60,000 nucleotides of DNA from Nematostella vectensis (Eukaryota > Cnidaria > Anthozoa > Actiniaria > Edwardsiidae). The stretch spans positions 5,037,001 to 5,097,000 of the forward strand of contig NC_064039.1 of assembly GCF_932526225.1 (NCBI RefSeq), given 5' to 3'. The notes beneath the pieces are model-generated. The model worked only from the letters and a program-made list of their open reading frames with translations, ran no database searches and had not been told where the DNA came from. A program made the translations under genes and the position numbers. Shown in pieces: positions 1 through 13,100 of this stretch (position 1 is the first letter of the stretch; every line of letters begins with the position of its first letter).

Positions 1-638
1 AATTTGTGAATCGTGATTGAGTAATCTATTGTGTTTCGTGATGGGGGTATTTTTACTTTCATGACTTGTGATTTTGCATGGCTAACTTCGTGAAATGTGA
101 CCATAGACACGAGATTACTGAAAAACGAAATTCATGTAACAAGAGTGACTGCAAAGCAGTGCTCAACTTGACAGGAGCTGTAGTGCAATCACTCCATCGA
201 TTGTAATGGTTTTTTCTTATCACAATTCATACATTTATATGTAGAAGTATAAACATTGATGTCACTGTGTGTAAGTTTAACTGAGGAGTGCAGCGTTGAT
301 CTATGTATAAGAAATCATATTATATTCAAGAGCAAAGCAAAATTTATAACCATGATTCATGATAGCTTCTTTTTTTAAATTTTGATTTGTGAAAGTCTGA
401 AAAATGACGTTTTATGATTCGTGATGGGCAACCCCTCATCACCACCCTGTGTTTAGTTTGATATAATTTGTGTCTGAGGATCCGGTTGTATTTTTGATAT
501 ACTGTACTGTATATCTTTATACCATCAAGCAGTTACTGTTAAAATCAAAACTGGACTATTGTGAAATACCTTTGATCTTTGTACTGTACCTGTGATCTGT
601 ATAAGCTTTATGTATTTATTTTTTGTTTTTGTTTTTAG
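1..638. other. CFAP46 intron (left edge)
   Basis: Non-coding. It contains several scattered, decayed copies of a CGTGATGGG/TTCGTGAT-type motif (about 36-45, 418-427) and an acceptor tract (T-rich, AG at 637-638) for the first visible exon. No coding exon could be placed in it. Confidence 0.6.
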
Positions 639-3600
639 GAACATTTTGACAAGTCTGTTGAATTCCTCCTTAAGGCAATTAACTTTGCAAAAAAGAATCC
701 CAGGTGAGAGAATTGACCATTGGAACTGCAATAGAGGCCCTTTAACTCAAACTTTTAAGATTAAAAGCAATTTACTGTGTTCTTTTGTTTGTGCAAGAGT
801 CTCAAAATTGTTCATGTTAGTTGGGAGTATGAGTTATTTTGTATAGAGCTTTCACTGTTGTTGGAAAAAAACTCTTTCCAGAATTGCTTTACAGTAAATT
901 TTAATGCTCAGAGAAATATTCCATAGTTAAGTAATGAATGTTAAAATTAAAACATTTTTTTAAATTGTTAGAACGACAAAAGTGGTGATTGCATATATCT
1001 AAGTAGCATACATACTATGCATACTTCTGTGCAGTCCTAATAAGCTTTAATTTGTCTTCAAGGTACTATTTCCTTGTGTACAATGCGTCTGTCCTGTACT
1101 GGCAGTTCTGCCGGCCATTTCTAAGGCCAAATTACCGGAAATACCTGGCCAAGAGTCTTCACCAGGTTGTCAAGGCATTGGATGACATTGACGATAAGGA
1201 CTATGACTGGCGTGCTCAATTGATGATGTAAGATTTTACCTTATGTGCTTCACTTAGAGGCCATGATAATATGGTACTTAAGGATACGGTTCACATTGGT
1301 CGACGAAAATGGCCCAAAAAAATTTTATGGCAAAAATATGTTTATATCATTATGTTACAATTTTCAACTAAAAACATTTAAAAAGAAGAAAAAGAATAAA
1401 CATCTTCACCTTTGGTGTCAAAATCTTTCAATCCTTTTAGCGCACCACGCCACATCCGGGGCTTCAGAAAAATTCCAATGTTACCCAGCAACCCGCGTCT
1501 ACATTGTGTGGTATTTTTCATCGGCGCTTGCACTCATATCTCGACACTGCTCTCTTCATTATTTGACTTATTTTATCTGCGAAAACCTTCATTAACCATG
1601 CCTTGAAAACAAACAAGCGGTTGGAGGTCAAAAGCCGGGAAAAGAAAGTGAGGGACCAATTCCCAAGGCCCAAAAAGAGAAAGCTCTACACACAAGTTCT
1701 CGGCAAAATTTTCACCATCTCAGCTAGAAAAGAAAGCAACATTTGTTGGAATAATTTGTTTGAATGTGTTTCCAAGGCCGATTCGAACATGCTCAAAATG
1801 AGAATGCATGGTATATAACTTACCCAATTGCTAACATAGCTGTCAAAAAATCTTGCTTCGTAGCAAGCGGAGTTTCAGGATCGCCTTTTTTCTGCCTGCA
1901 CGAGTTTTCCTTTTTGCTTTGCCATGTTCTTTCCGTAAAAGATTGTGATCTACTGACCTGACCGCGTGAGGTGACCGTGTGAGGTCTGTCCTGTTGTGGG
2001 TTCGTTCTTTTTCTGAGATTGACACCTACCGTCGTGATTGGCTGATGCCAGTTCCTATTAGGTGTTGATAAAAAGTTATTCTCGCCTAAAGGCTGGAAAT
2101 AGCCGAAATTTGCATGCAGCAACTTTAAAATAAAATAACTTTTCAATGAAATACAAAATTGGAAAATGAGAACTCCTTTTGAAGATTGACATGTGCTGAT
2201 TGAAATAAGACGTATTGCGTTAACCTAGGCGCGAAGCAGGGGTACCAACATTTTCGCCGAAGACAACAGTATGATTTTTCGTATTTCGGCCCCTAACTAA
2301 AAAACAAAAAAACTCCCTATGAAAAAAGCCATGACTAGATGCTCAATTATATTACGAATCTTAGTATGTGCAGTTTTTTGTTATTATTACAAAAAATCTG
2401 ATAAGTACATTTAATTTTTAGCGGGACACAGTCGCGAAGGTGAACAGTAACCTTAATTTATGTTACTTCAGCTGTTCAATCAAACTGGGATGGTTTTTCT
2501 ATTTGAGAATGAGGTTTAATCAATAATTACTTAATTCAGCCAGATTTTGAAATACTAGAACATGTGGTTATTGATGTGGTGAAGTTTGAGAGTGGTTAAT
2601 GATTAATTGTGTTCCCATGTATGACATCTATTTGGGGGGACTTTTCAAATGGTAACATAGTGGTGGGAAGGTATTTATTTCAAATCTATAGCAATATTTG
2701 ATTCATCATGGAAGTACAGTACAGGTCTTGAGTGTGTGGCACAGTATTACCCCCAAAACTTTACTTGCCCCAGAATTTCTTCCTTGCCAAACTTTGATGC
2801 TTTGTCTTCCTATAGAGCTCTGATTGAGTGTCATGTCGATGCTGGGCGCAAAGAGGATGCCACACTAGTCAGTAATGCCACCTTGCAGTTCACTAAAAGT
2901 AATGTTCCCAGCCTTTACACCACTGTCCTAGGATTGCAGGTATGCACATTAAAGCTTAAGAAAAACACAATTCACCCACACATTTTTAAGAAACACCTGT
3001 GTTTAAGATGACATGGGTGCCATTTATTTTAAAAGGCCATTTTGGTTTGCTTTTTCTAGCCAATGATTGAGCTATATAGCAGGCTTCTGCATCCAACTTG
3101 GGGGGAGGGGGAGGAGTATAAGGGACAGCCTCATATGGTGTTACCGAATCCATGTCGTGTGCACTGTTGATTTGATCCTTAATGTATGTTTCTCGCTTTT
3201 TCACAAAAAATTTGTCTTTCAGATTCGCTACAGACTTATTGATATATCAAAGGTTTCCAAAGAAACAAAGTCTTCCAATGAGTTGTATGTCTTTTACAAG
3301 ATACAGCGACTAAGAACGTGAGTCAAACAACAACATTTTACCCCCAACTCTCTTTTAACCTTGGGAAAGTAACGTGAATATTTTTTTTCCAGACTCATTG
3401 AGACAGAGGATAAATTAGATGTTGAGCAGGAACTTGGGAAACTTCTCAAACTGATCATAAAAGGACCATCAGCTGAAACAGATCGTTCTAGTACCGCAAC
3501 GTCAAGTGCAACAACAACCAGCAAGTCCAGTTCACCTGCGGTCCTTCCCACAACCGACAGGTAAAGGTTGTTGCCAATCTAGAATTAATTTTAAGTCTGG

Positions 3601-6600
3601 AATTTAGCACCTTTTACATGGTTTCCACCAAATGCCTGACTTCTTAAAAACTTGTACCGGGTTCCGGGTTCTTTAAGGAATTGCTCTAGATGAATGAAAA
3701 AAGAGACTTCTAGCACTAGGAGACACGTGTAAACAATGTAAAAAATTCTAATATCAAAAACCAATTTGTGTCTACTGTACCATAAAGGTACTACTGTACA
3801 TATTTACCATAATGTTTTTTATAGGGTTCCATTGTTAGTAGACTTGGCAAGGCTCTGCCTGGAAAATGACCGCCATGAATTGGCAGCAGAATGTCTAGAC
3901 AGTTTACGAGGTCCAATTAAGGTAAACATATAATTTTCAAATAGAAAAGGCAACAGCCATCCCATCTCAATCCTCTGAAATGTTATTGTCTTCTGTTTGT
4001 CTCAGGATCTTGGGATGTCATTAGAGGTTGAGTTTATGAAGTGCGAGCTCATGGTTAAATCTCTGGGAAATAAAAAAGAAAACTACAGTAAAAATGTTGT
4101 TGAGGTACTGTACTGTATATACAAGTAACTCCTTACCTTACTATATGTACATTATTATATGAATGGAAAACTTACGAGTCAAGAGGTGGCATTATACCTA
4201 CCATCTTTGATTCCCTGTAACTACAGCAGAATGGTAGTTATTTTTGTGTTTCCATGTTTATTTTTAATTGATGCTTAATAGCATAGTTTCCACTTACAAG
4301 AGTGGTGTATAATTACTTGGTCCACTAGGTTCGTATTAAAGCCATCCAGAAGCATGAGCAGTTCTTGATCACTGCTATAAGACGTGGAATTCCAAACATT
4401 ATCCAGGTAATCAAACACCTTTGGTGTCTTTTTGTCCTTATCATGCTGTAATTAATTTATTGCACTGGCGGATCCAGACTTTAACAGTGGAAGAGGGAGG
4501 GGGGGGGGGGGGGGAATAAGAAAAAAAAGTGGAAATACAAAGTTTGAACAGACATTCATGAAAATGGGGGAACTACAACCACCCAATCTTTTACTAAGGG
4601 ATCATCACGCGACACTATGGCTCTATTGCAATATTTGTACATACATTTTTGTGAGAATAAAACTATCCTTGGTCTCTTTCAATCGTTTATAAGATACATT
4701 ACAAGTTAAATTCAATATTTAGAGTGGTGATTTGTAATTTAGCATATCGTAGAAAGTCACTGGTTATTGTATTTGTGTTATATTCCAGGCTGGCTGTGTG
4801 ACGATGTGGAACCTCTGTCTGCCCCTCCTTCAGCCAAACCTGAGGCATCACGTGCGCAAACAGTTGACACTGATGGCACAGGCTCTCGAGGATATAGACA
4901 GGTACACTGTGTATTTTGTTTCAATACTTGTTGGCTTGTAAGTTGATGCCATTCAGACCACATTTTCTGCATACTTATTGGCTTACCCCACAAAATTTTA
5001 GAGGTGACCACGATAGCGTGCGTCGCATTGTAATCGTCTTAAATTCCTTTGTAGTTTGCTTGTGGTCCTGCGTTGTCAGTGCCACATGGAGCTTGCCAAG
5101 TGCGAGGAAGACGAGGGTCAGTTGGAGTACGCCCTTACCCACCTCCAAAAGGCTCTCAGTCTGGATGACTCAGGACAGTACAGAGACAGACTTAAGACTT
5201 CTTTGACTCGCCTGCAGCTCAGAGCTACACTGTACAGGACCCCTGACAGACCCGAGGACCTCGCGGCCATGATCATTGAACAGGTCAGGGGAAAGAGCCA
5301 CTTCTTAGAAAAAGACAAATCAAGTTCTTAAAAAAACAGTTCTTAGAAAAATAGAAATAAAGTTCTTAGAAAAAGTGTAAAAAAAAAATCAAACTGCCAC
5401 AGTAAACATAAATATTATCGTATATAGTAACTTTTGTACGCTTTCTGTTTCCATTTATTTTCGCAAAATTGTGGTTACGTGTTTGATAGAGAGTTCATTA
5501 GAACCGGGTACGATAAAAACTCATTTACCGAGATTATTTCCATGATCTTACTTGATTTAATGGTATAGTTTAGATATACAGTAGGTTGAAATTGAAACGA
5601 TACTGCGAAAAAAAATGTCAAAGTTTGAATAATTATACAGGGATTGACATGGGAAGTCATTCAGAAAAACAACAATGTCTTTTGGAGAACTTAAAATCAA
5701 TTTTATTCCAATGGAAACAACAGGTGATTACTGACATGTTAACGTTCTTTAAATTAGAATAAATTTTTTGACGCCCATCGGTAAAAATTGCTCGATATTC
5801 TGTTGACATTTTTCTTAATCATTCTAGGCACGAGCAAGTGACGATGCCAGTACAGTGCGTATGAAGCGTGCGTCCCTCGTCAAAGCAGGCGAGGCTCTCT
5901 CCCCAGACGCCTTCATTCACGTGATGGATAGTGAGAATGACACGAAGGATCCATCAGGAGCTAAAGGACCGCCCACTCCCCTCGGCAAGCTTGCAGGGAT
6001 GGCGACACAGTACCAGAAGGCAGTCAGTAAGGCGGCGGGCCATCTCAAGCGACTTGGTGACGAGAATGATCAGGAGAGGTAAGGGCACGTACTGACATAA
6101 GGGTTGCGGTAGTAGGCAGCGGGCGGCGGCTGGTCCATCTCAGGCGACTTGGTGACGAGAATGATCAGGAGAGGTAGGCGTGCACGTACTGACATAAGGG
6201 TTGCGGTAGTAGGCAGCGGGTGGCGGGCGGGCTCTCTCAAGCGACTTGGTGACGAGAATGATCAGGAGAGTAGGCGTGCATATACTGACATAGAGTTGCG
6301 ATAGTAGGCCATGTGGTCAAAACTGTCAATAGAACATCACATATGCAAAACCGCGTGTCAGATATTCTTGACCCAAGGGCCTTTCTTATTTCTGCGCACG
6401 TGTCCGCTACTTTTAGCTACTCTGGCTGCTGACTCAAAGCTTCGCTCGCTCTGGGAACGCGATTGGGACATACCTGCTGAAGACATCTTATTATACTGTA
6501 GCAAGCTCAAAAGAGACTATAAATTGGTGCGTTTATTCTTGACACCCCACTATGGCCCTTGTAATAATCGGTTGTATTTGTCTTTCTATAAACGTCTGTA

Positions 6601-7104
6601 TTTGGTAGCCTACGTAGCAGCTAAAGAAAAGGGGGGGGGGGGGGTGGGAGCTCCTCTCATCTCTCCGTTTGAGCCGCTACGCTGGCTAGTATTTTATTTG
6701 ATTAGGGTTCATATCTAGGCGAAACCGACTCTAATATAGTAACATTATTGTTTTTTTTTTACATTAGGGCTCGTATCTGGGCGGACCTGGCCAAGACAGC
6801 ACGCAAACAACACGTGTGGGACGTGACGCGTGTGGCCGCGCGCTTCTGCCTCCTCTACGACAACGGGCGCTGGTCGAAACGCGGCTCAAGTGGGCGAGGT
6901 GCGCGTACTCTCCCCGACAACAGTGAGGAGGGTGCCCCCCCGAACCCAGGCACCAAGTCCCCTGGACCACCCAAGCAATCCGGGGGGGATGGTAAACTAG
7001 ACCCTACAGGGATGAAGCTGTTAGAGCCTGAAGGCATAAGCACGTTTAGGGTGGAGCAAGACTTGATGAGGACTTTGGCTGACGTTCATTTTATATACGC
7101 TGAG
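639..7104 (+). CDS. CFAP46: CFAP46 exons 1-12 (N-terminal TPR region)
   Basis: Exons: 639-703, 1063-1227, 2816-2939, 3223-3317, 3393-3560, 3825-3921, 4006-4104, 4329-4406, 4789-4901, 5055-5283, 5828-6078, 6768-7104. They encode about 607 residues. The piece is helical and TPR-like: 'LVDLARLCLENDRHELAAE', then 'CQCHMELAKCEEDEGQLEYA' followed by LTHLQKALSLDD, a typical TPR pair. A Ser/Thr-rich linker (exon 5) and a Gly/Pro-rich linker (exon 12) separate helical blocks. Exon 1 begins in phase 0 after a T-rich tract and AG, so it is internal and earlier exons lie outside the window. Exons 11 and 12 are the first whose 3' ends have been copied into the following intron. Confidence 0.9.
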
Positions 7105-10100
7105 GTATGTCAAACCTTGAATGCAGTGAGCGCCGTGGTTCGTCAGTGCTCAAAGCTCGTCATTTTATATACGCTGAGGTATGTCAAACCTTGAATGCAG
7201 TGAGCGCCGTGGTTCGTCAGTGCTCAAAGCTCGTCATTTTATATACGCTGAGGTATGTCAAACCTTGAATGTAGTGAGCGCCGTGGTTCGTCAGTGCTCA
7301 AAGCTCGTCATTTTATATACGCTGAGGTATGTCAAACCTTGAATGCAGTGAGCGCCGTGGTTCGTCAGTGCTCAAAGCTCGTCATTTTATATACGCTGAG
7401 GTATGTCAAACCTTGAATGCAGTGAGCGCCGTGGTTCGTCAGTGCTCAATGCTCGTCATTTTATATACGCTGAGGTATGTCAAACCTTGAATGCAGTGAG
7501 CGCCGTGGTTCGTCAGTGCTCAAAGCTCGTCATTTTATATACGCTGAGGTATGTCAAACCTTGAATGCAGTGAGCGCCGTGGTTCGTCAGTGCTCAAAGC
7601 TCGTCATTTTATATACGCTGAGGTATGTCAAACCTTGAATGCAGTGAGCGCCGTGGTTCGTCAGTGCTCAAAGCTCGTCATTTTATATACGCTGAGGTAT
7701 GTCAAACCTTGAATGCAGTGAGCGCCGTGGTTCGTCAGTGCTCAAAGCTCGTCATTTTATATACGCTGAGGTATGTCAAACCTTGAATGTAGTGAGCGCC
7801 GTGGTTCGTCAGTGCTCAAAGCTCGTCATTTTATCAAGGCAAATGTAAGCGACTAGTTTTGCATATTTTTTTTTCAACCGAATGATATGGTTTGGTCGCA
7901 TTTTGAAAAGTCTAGTAAACTAGTCTAGTATGCCTGGTCGCATACCTTAAGCCCTGTAGGTGAAGTTAGGGGAGGGGGGAGGGAGTTTGAGGGAGTTTAA
8001 GAATTCGCCAGAATTTACGAGACGAACAGTACACTCACCTACACTAAATGATGTACAACTGCATCCATTTAATGAAGTTGCATATCCCTCTCCCAAGTAC
8101 AGTAATAACACTAGGCGCTAATTGTCATTTAACCAAGTACATGTACTACTGCCACACACTTTACACCTGTTTCTATTCCCCACAGGCCCTAGTTCAATTC
8201 CTGCGGACTCAAAATGTACAGTTGGGTGATAAGCCTATCCCTCCCGAAGACACCGTCAAGCTGCGGCCTAAGCGCTACGAGGACCAGCAGGTCAACCTTG
8301 AGGAGCAGCCTGAGTGGGTCACATACTGGTAAGATGAATAGCGCATCAGATTATCCAGACTACAATATCCATCGTGTGATTGTGGAATTATTTTCTCGTG
8401 ATCACGTCGTGAATATGTTACCAATGGGTGATTGTGTCGTGGACAGTCATCATTGTTTATCCATATCTGTAGCTGTATCCTTCTCTTTATCGCGCCGTTA
8501 TCGTGCCGTGAACATCTCGTGATCGCTTCGTTATCGTGCCGTAACCATCTCGTGATCACGTCGTAAACGTGCCGTAACTATCTCGTGGTCGCGTCGTCAA
8601 TTTGCCGTTACCATCTCGTGATCGCGTCGTCAACTTGCCGTAAACATCTCGTGATCGCTTCGTTATCGTGCCGTAAACATCTCGTGATCGCTTCGTTATC
8701 GTGCCGTAAACATCTCGTGATCGCTTCGTTATCGTGCCGTAAACATCTCGTGATCGCTTCGTTATCGTGCCGTAAACATCTCGTGATCGCTTCGTTATCG
8801 TGCCGTAAACATCTCGTGATCGCTTCGCTATCGTGCCGTAAACATCTCGTGATTGCTTCGTTATCGTGCCGTAAACATCTCGTGATCGCTTCGTTATCGT
8901 GCCGTAAACATCTCGTGATCGCTTCGTTATCGTGCCGTAAACATCTCGTGATCGCTTCGTTATCGTGCCGTAAACATCTCGTGATCGCTTCGTTATCGTG
9001 CCGTAAACATCTTGTGATCGCTTCGTTATAGTGCCGTAAACATCTCGTGATCGCTTCGTTATCGTGCCGTAAACATCTCGTGATCGCTTCGTTATCGTGC
9101 CGTAAACATCTCGTGATCGCTTCGTTATCGTGCCGTAAACATCTCGTGATCGCTTTGTTATCGTACCGTAAACATCTCGTAATCGCTTCGTTATCGTGCC
9201 GTAAACATCTCGTGATCGCTTCGTTATCGTGCCGTAAACATCTCGTGATCGCTTCGTTATCGTGCCGAAAACATCTCGCGATCGCTTCGTTATCGTGCCG
9301 TAAACATCTAGTGATCGCTTCGTTATCGTGCCGTAACCATCTCGTGATCACGTCGTAAACGTGCCGTAACTATCTCGTGGTCGCGTCGTCAATTTGCCGT
9401 TACCATCTCGTGATCGCGTCGTCAACTTGCCGTAACCATCTCGTGGTCGCGTCGTTATCGTGCCGTAACCTTCTCATGGTGGCGTCTTTATCGTTCCTCA
9501 ACCATCTCGTGGTCCCGTCGTCAACTTGCCGTAACCATCTCATAATCGCGTCGTCAACTTGCCGTAACCATCTCGTAATCGCGTCGTCAACTTGCCGTAA
9601 CCATCTCGTAATCGCGTCGTCAACTTGCCGTAACCATCTCGTAATCGCGTCGTCAACTTGCCGTAACCATCTCGTAATCGCGTCGTCAACTTGCCGTAAC
9701 CATCTCGTGGTCCCGTCGTCAACTTGCCGTAACCATCTCGTGGTCCCGTCGTCAACTTGCCGTAACCATCTCGTAATCGCGTCGTCAACGTTCCTTAGAA
9801 AAGCTGCGGCTCATATGATGATTTCTTGTTTCCACAGTAACTGGATCTCGTCGTTATCCCAGGAGGCGGTCTCCTCGTTCCAGCGCGCCGCCGAGATTGG
9901 CGTAGAGCTGAACGAGCCCTGGTTGATTTGTAACTCGGCGGTCTACCTGTGGAATTACACAAATCATATGCTAACACAAGGCCGGTACCGCGAGATTGTG
10001 CAGATATACACGCCGGTTCTGGACGCTATGAAGGCCACAGGGCATGACGGGTAATAGACGGGATATTGACGTTATGACGTGCGCGCATTGGAATATGAAG

Positions 10101-13100
10101 TTAATTAATTAATGAGTTAATGATTATGAAAGTTTGGACTTGTGGCATATGGTGAGACTCGAGATACTTGTCGGCTATGCGATGGTTGATCGATGCACGA
10201 TCCTTAACTGATTTTGCTGATCTTAGCTCTTCCCATTGTGATTGTATTATAATTTTCACTTATTGATTGGACACTTTTTCAGATAATCATGGCGTAAAAC
10301 GTATTGCGAATGCCCGGAAACAAAACCTGAGAAAAGGGTCAAGGAAAAGATCTCTTTTTTGCGCATTGCCTCTTTAACACCCTCTCTCCAAGCTGCTTGA
10401 TGCCTTGGATTCCCCAATAGGCTCGGATAGATGACGACAGAGGCGCGGCGTTTACCTGTCTTGGTTTGACTGTTGTGTAATGCGTCGTCAATCTGTATTT
10501 TGTTTTGTCTGTTGTAGAGAGACAATCCTGCTGTGCCAGCTATGTAATGCCATCTGTCAAGGTCTGATGCAGCCATGGGTTCCCTCCCTGGCCGTACCCA
10601 CCGCCCCGGGCACACCTAGCAAGGAGAAGCCTGACAAAGCAGACAAGGGGGCCAAGGGGCGGCAGAGCGGCAAGGGGGTCAAGGGCGGGGCATCTAAGGC
10701 TAACGTGCAGGGGGTTACTATCGACCCCGAGGGGACCAACGAGCTCAAGCAAGCGCTAGAGGTACACTGGTTATAGAGGCAATGCTTGTTGGGCCCCGTA
10801 GGGGGTCAAGGGCGGGGCATCTAAGGCTAACGTGCAGGGGGTTACTATCGACCGCGAGGAGACCAACGAGCTCAAGCAAGCGCAAGAGCCATACTCGTTC
10901 ATCGGATGATATTTTATTTACTTGTTAAAACTGTAGCCCTGCCAACGTTTCGCTGTTCCACGTGTTCTACATGTCGAAAGCATACAGCGTTCATTATAAC
11001 ATTTCTAATTTAAGACAAGTTGCATTCACGATGCACTCATATTTTGAACGATTTTTCGTACAATATTAAGTGGTGGCTCCGTTGCTTTGCTTAGGGTTTT
11101 GTTCATATGATCTGGAATATTAGGCCACCAGGGCAGGGCGTTCATGTAAAGTCGTGTAAAGTTACACAAAACCCCGTGTGCACAATAGAATCTTAATAGG
11201 AACGTTGCACGGAGATGTGCGCCACAAAAGCTTACAGGGCGCTTGCACCATTCGGTGACTTGACGTTGAGTATATTTATACGAGTATTGTGCTTCTGCAT
11301 TGGTTTACAATCATTTATTCCACGCCACGTTTACTTTTGTAATTGATTGGTTGTTTATGCTTTCCAGGTAATCGAGTACTCATTGAATGTGACCAGTGGC
11401 ACCGAGCCTAAGAACCTGGTACCGGTAGGCGTGCGTCACCATCTGATTAAGACATGGGTGTTTTGCAAGCAGCTGTTGAACCAACAGATCGGCAAGAACC
11501 TCGGTCATGACGACGAGGTAAGTACCGACAATAGCGTTACTTATTTAGCTAGGGTAGCTCACTTTTAAGAATCTCGGTCATGACGACGAGGTATGGCGCT
11601 GCATACTTAAAAGCTCAACTAGCTCATCCATACCGACAATAGCGTTACTTAATTTAGCTAGGGTAGCTCACTCATAAGAACCTCGGTCATGACGACGAGG
11701 TATGGATGCATACTTAAAAGCTAAACTAGCTCATCCATACCTACGATAGCGTTACTTAATTTAGCAAGGGTAGCCCACTCATAAGAAACTTGGTCATGGT
11801 GACGAGGTATGGATGCTCAACTAGCTTACCCATAACCTACGATAGCGTTACTTAATTTAGCAAGGGTAGCCCACTCATAAGAAACTTGGTCATGGTGACG
11901 AGGTACGGATGCTCAACTAGCTTACCCATAACCTACGATAGCGTTACTTAATTTAGCAAGGGTAGCCCACTCATAAGAAACTTGGTCATGGTGACGAGGT
12001 ACGGATGCTCAACTAGCTTACCCATAACCTACGATAGCGTTACTTAATTTAGCAAGGGTAGCCCACTCATAAGAAACTTGGTCATGGTGACGAGGTACGG
12101 ATGCTCAACTAGCTTACCCATAACCTACGATAGCGTTACGTAATTTAGCAAGGGTAGCCCACTCATAAGAAACTTGGTCATGGTGACGAGGTACGGATGC
12201 TCAACTAGCTTACCCATAACCTACGATAGCGTTACTTAATTTAGCAAGGGTAGCTCACTCATAAGAAACTTGGTTATGGTGACGAGGTACGGATGCTCAA
12301 CTAGCTTACCCATGACCTACGATAGCGTTACTTAATTTAGCAAGGGTAGCCCACTCATAAGAAACTTGGTTATGGTGACGAGGTACGGATGCTCAACTAG
12401 CTTACCCATAACCTACGATAGCGTTACTTAATTTAGCAAGGGTAGCCCACTCATAAGAAACTTGGTCATGGTGACGAGGTACGGATGCTCAACTAGCTTA
12501 CCCATGACCTACGATAGCGTTACTTAATTTAGCAAGGGTAGCCCACTCATAAGAAACTTGGTCATGGTGACGAGGTACGGATGCTCAACTAGCTTACCCA
12601 TAACCTACGATAGCGTTACTTAATTTAGCAAGGGTAGCCCACTCATAAGAAACTTGGTCATGGTGACGAGGTACGGATGCTCAACTAGCTTACCCATAAC
12701 CTACGATAGCGTTACGTAATTTAGCAAGGGTAGCCCACTCATAAGAAACTTGGTCATCGTGACGAGGTACGGATGCTCAACTAGCTTACCCATAACCTAC
12801 GATAGCGTTACTTAATTTAGCAAGGGTAGCCCACTCATAAGAAACTTGGTCATGGTGACGAGGTACGGATGCTCAACTAGCTTACCCATAACCCACAATA
12901 GCGTTGCATATTTAGCTAAGGTAACGTTTCCATAATACTCCTATGCACATGGCACATATATGATCAGCAGCTTTGAGGACTTAGAGGTCTTACAAAAGCG
13001 TTACTCCGAAGAGTTATTGGAATTCTGGGTGACAAACCTACCCCTTGATATGGAACGTTCTGTTCATCGTTCCGTATGATGTTGTTAATTGATCCGACGT

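Noticed and set aside
6410-6530. Extra CFAP46 exon (SLWERDWDIPAEDILLYCS)
   Set aside because: Its phase cannot be joined to exons 11 and 12 without a stop, while 11 and 12 join perfectly without it.
8585-9358. Long ORFs on both strands over the 33-bp satellite (148 and 247 codons)
   Set aside because: A period divisible by three with a stop-free unit opens all equivalent frames. There is no splice or family support, and it lies inside a phase-consistent CFAP46 intron.
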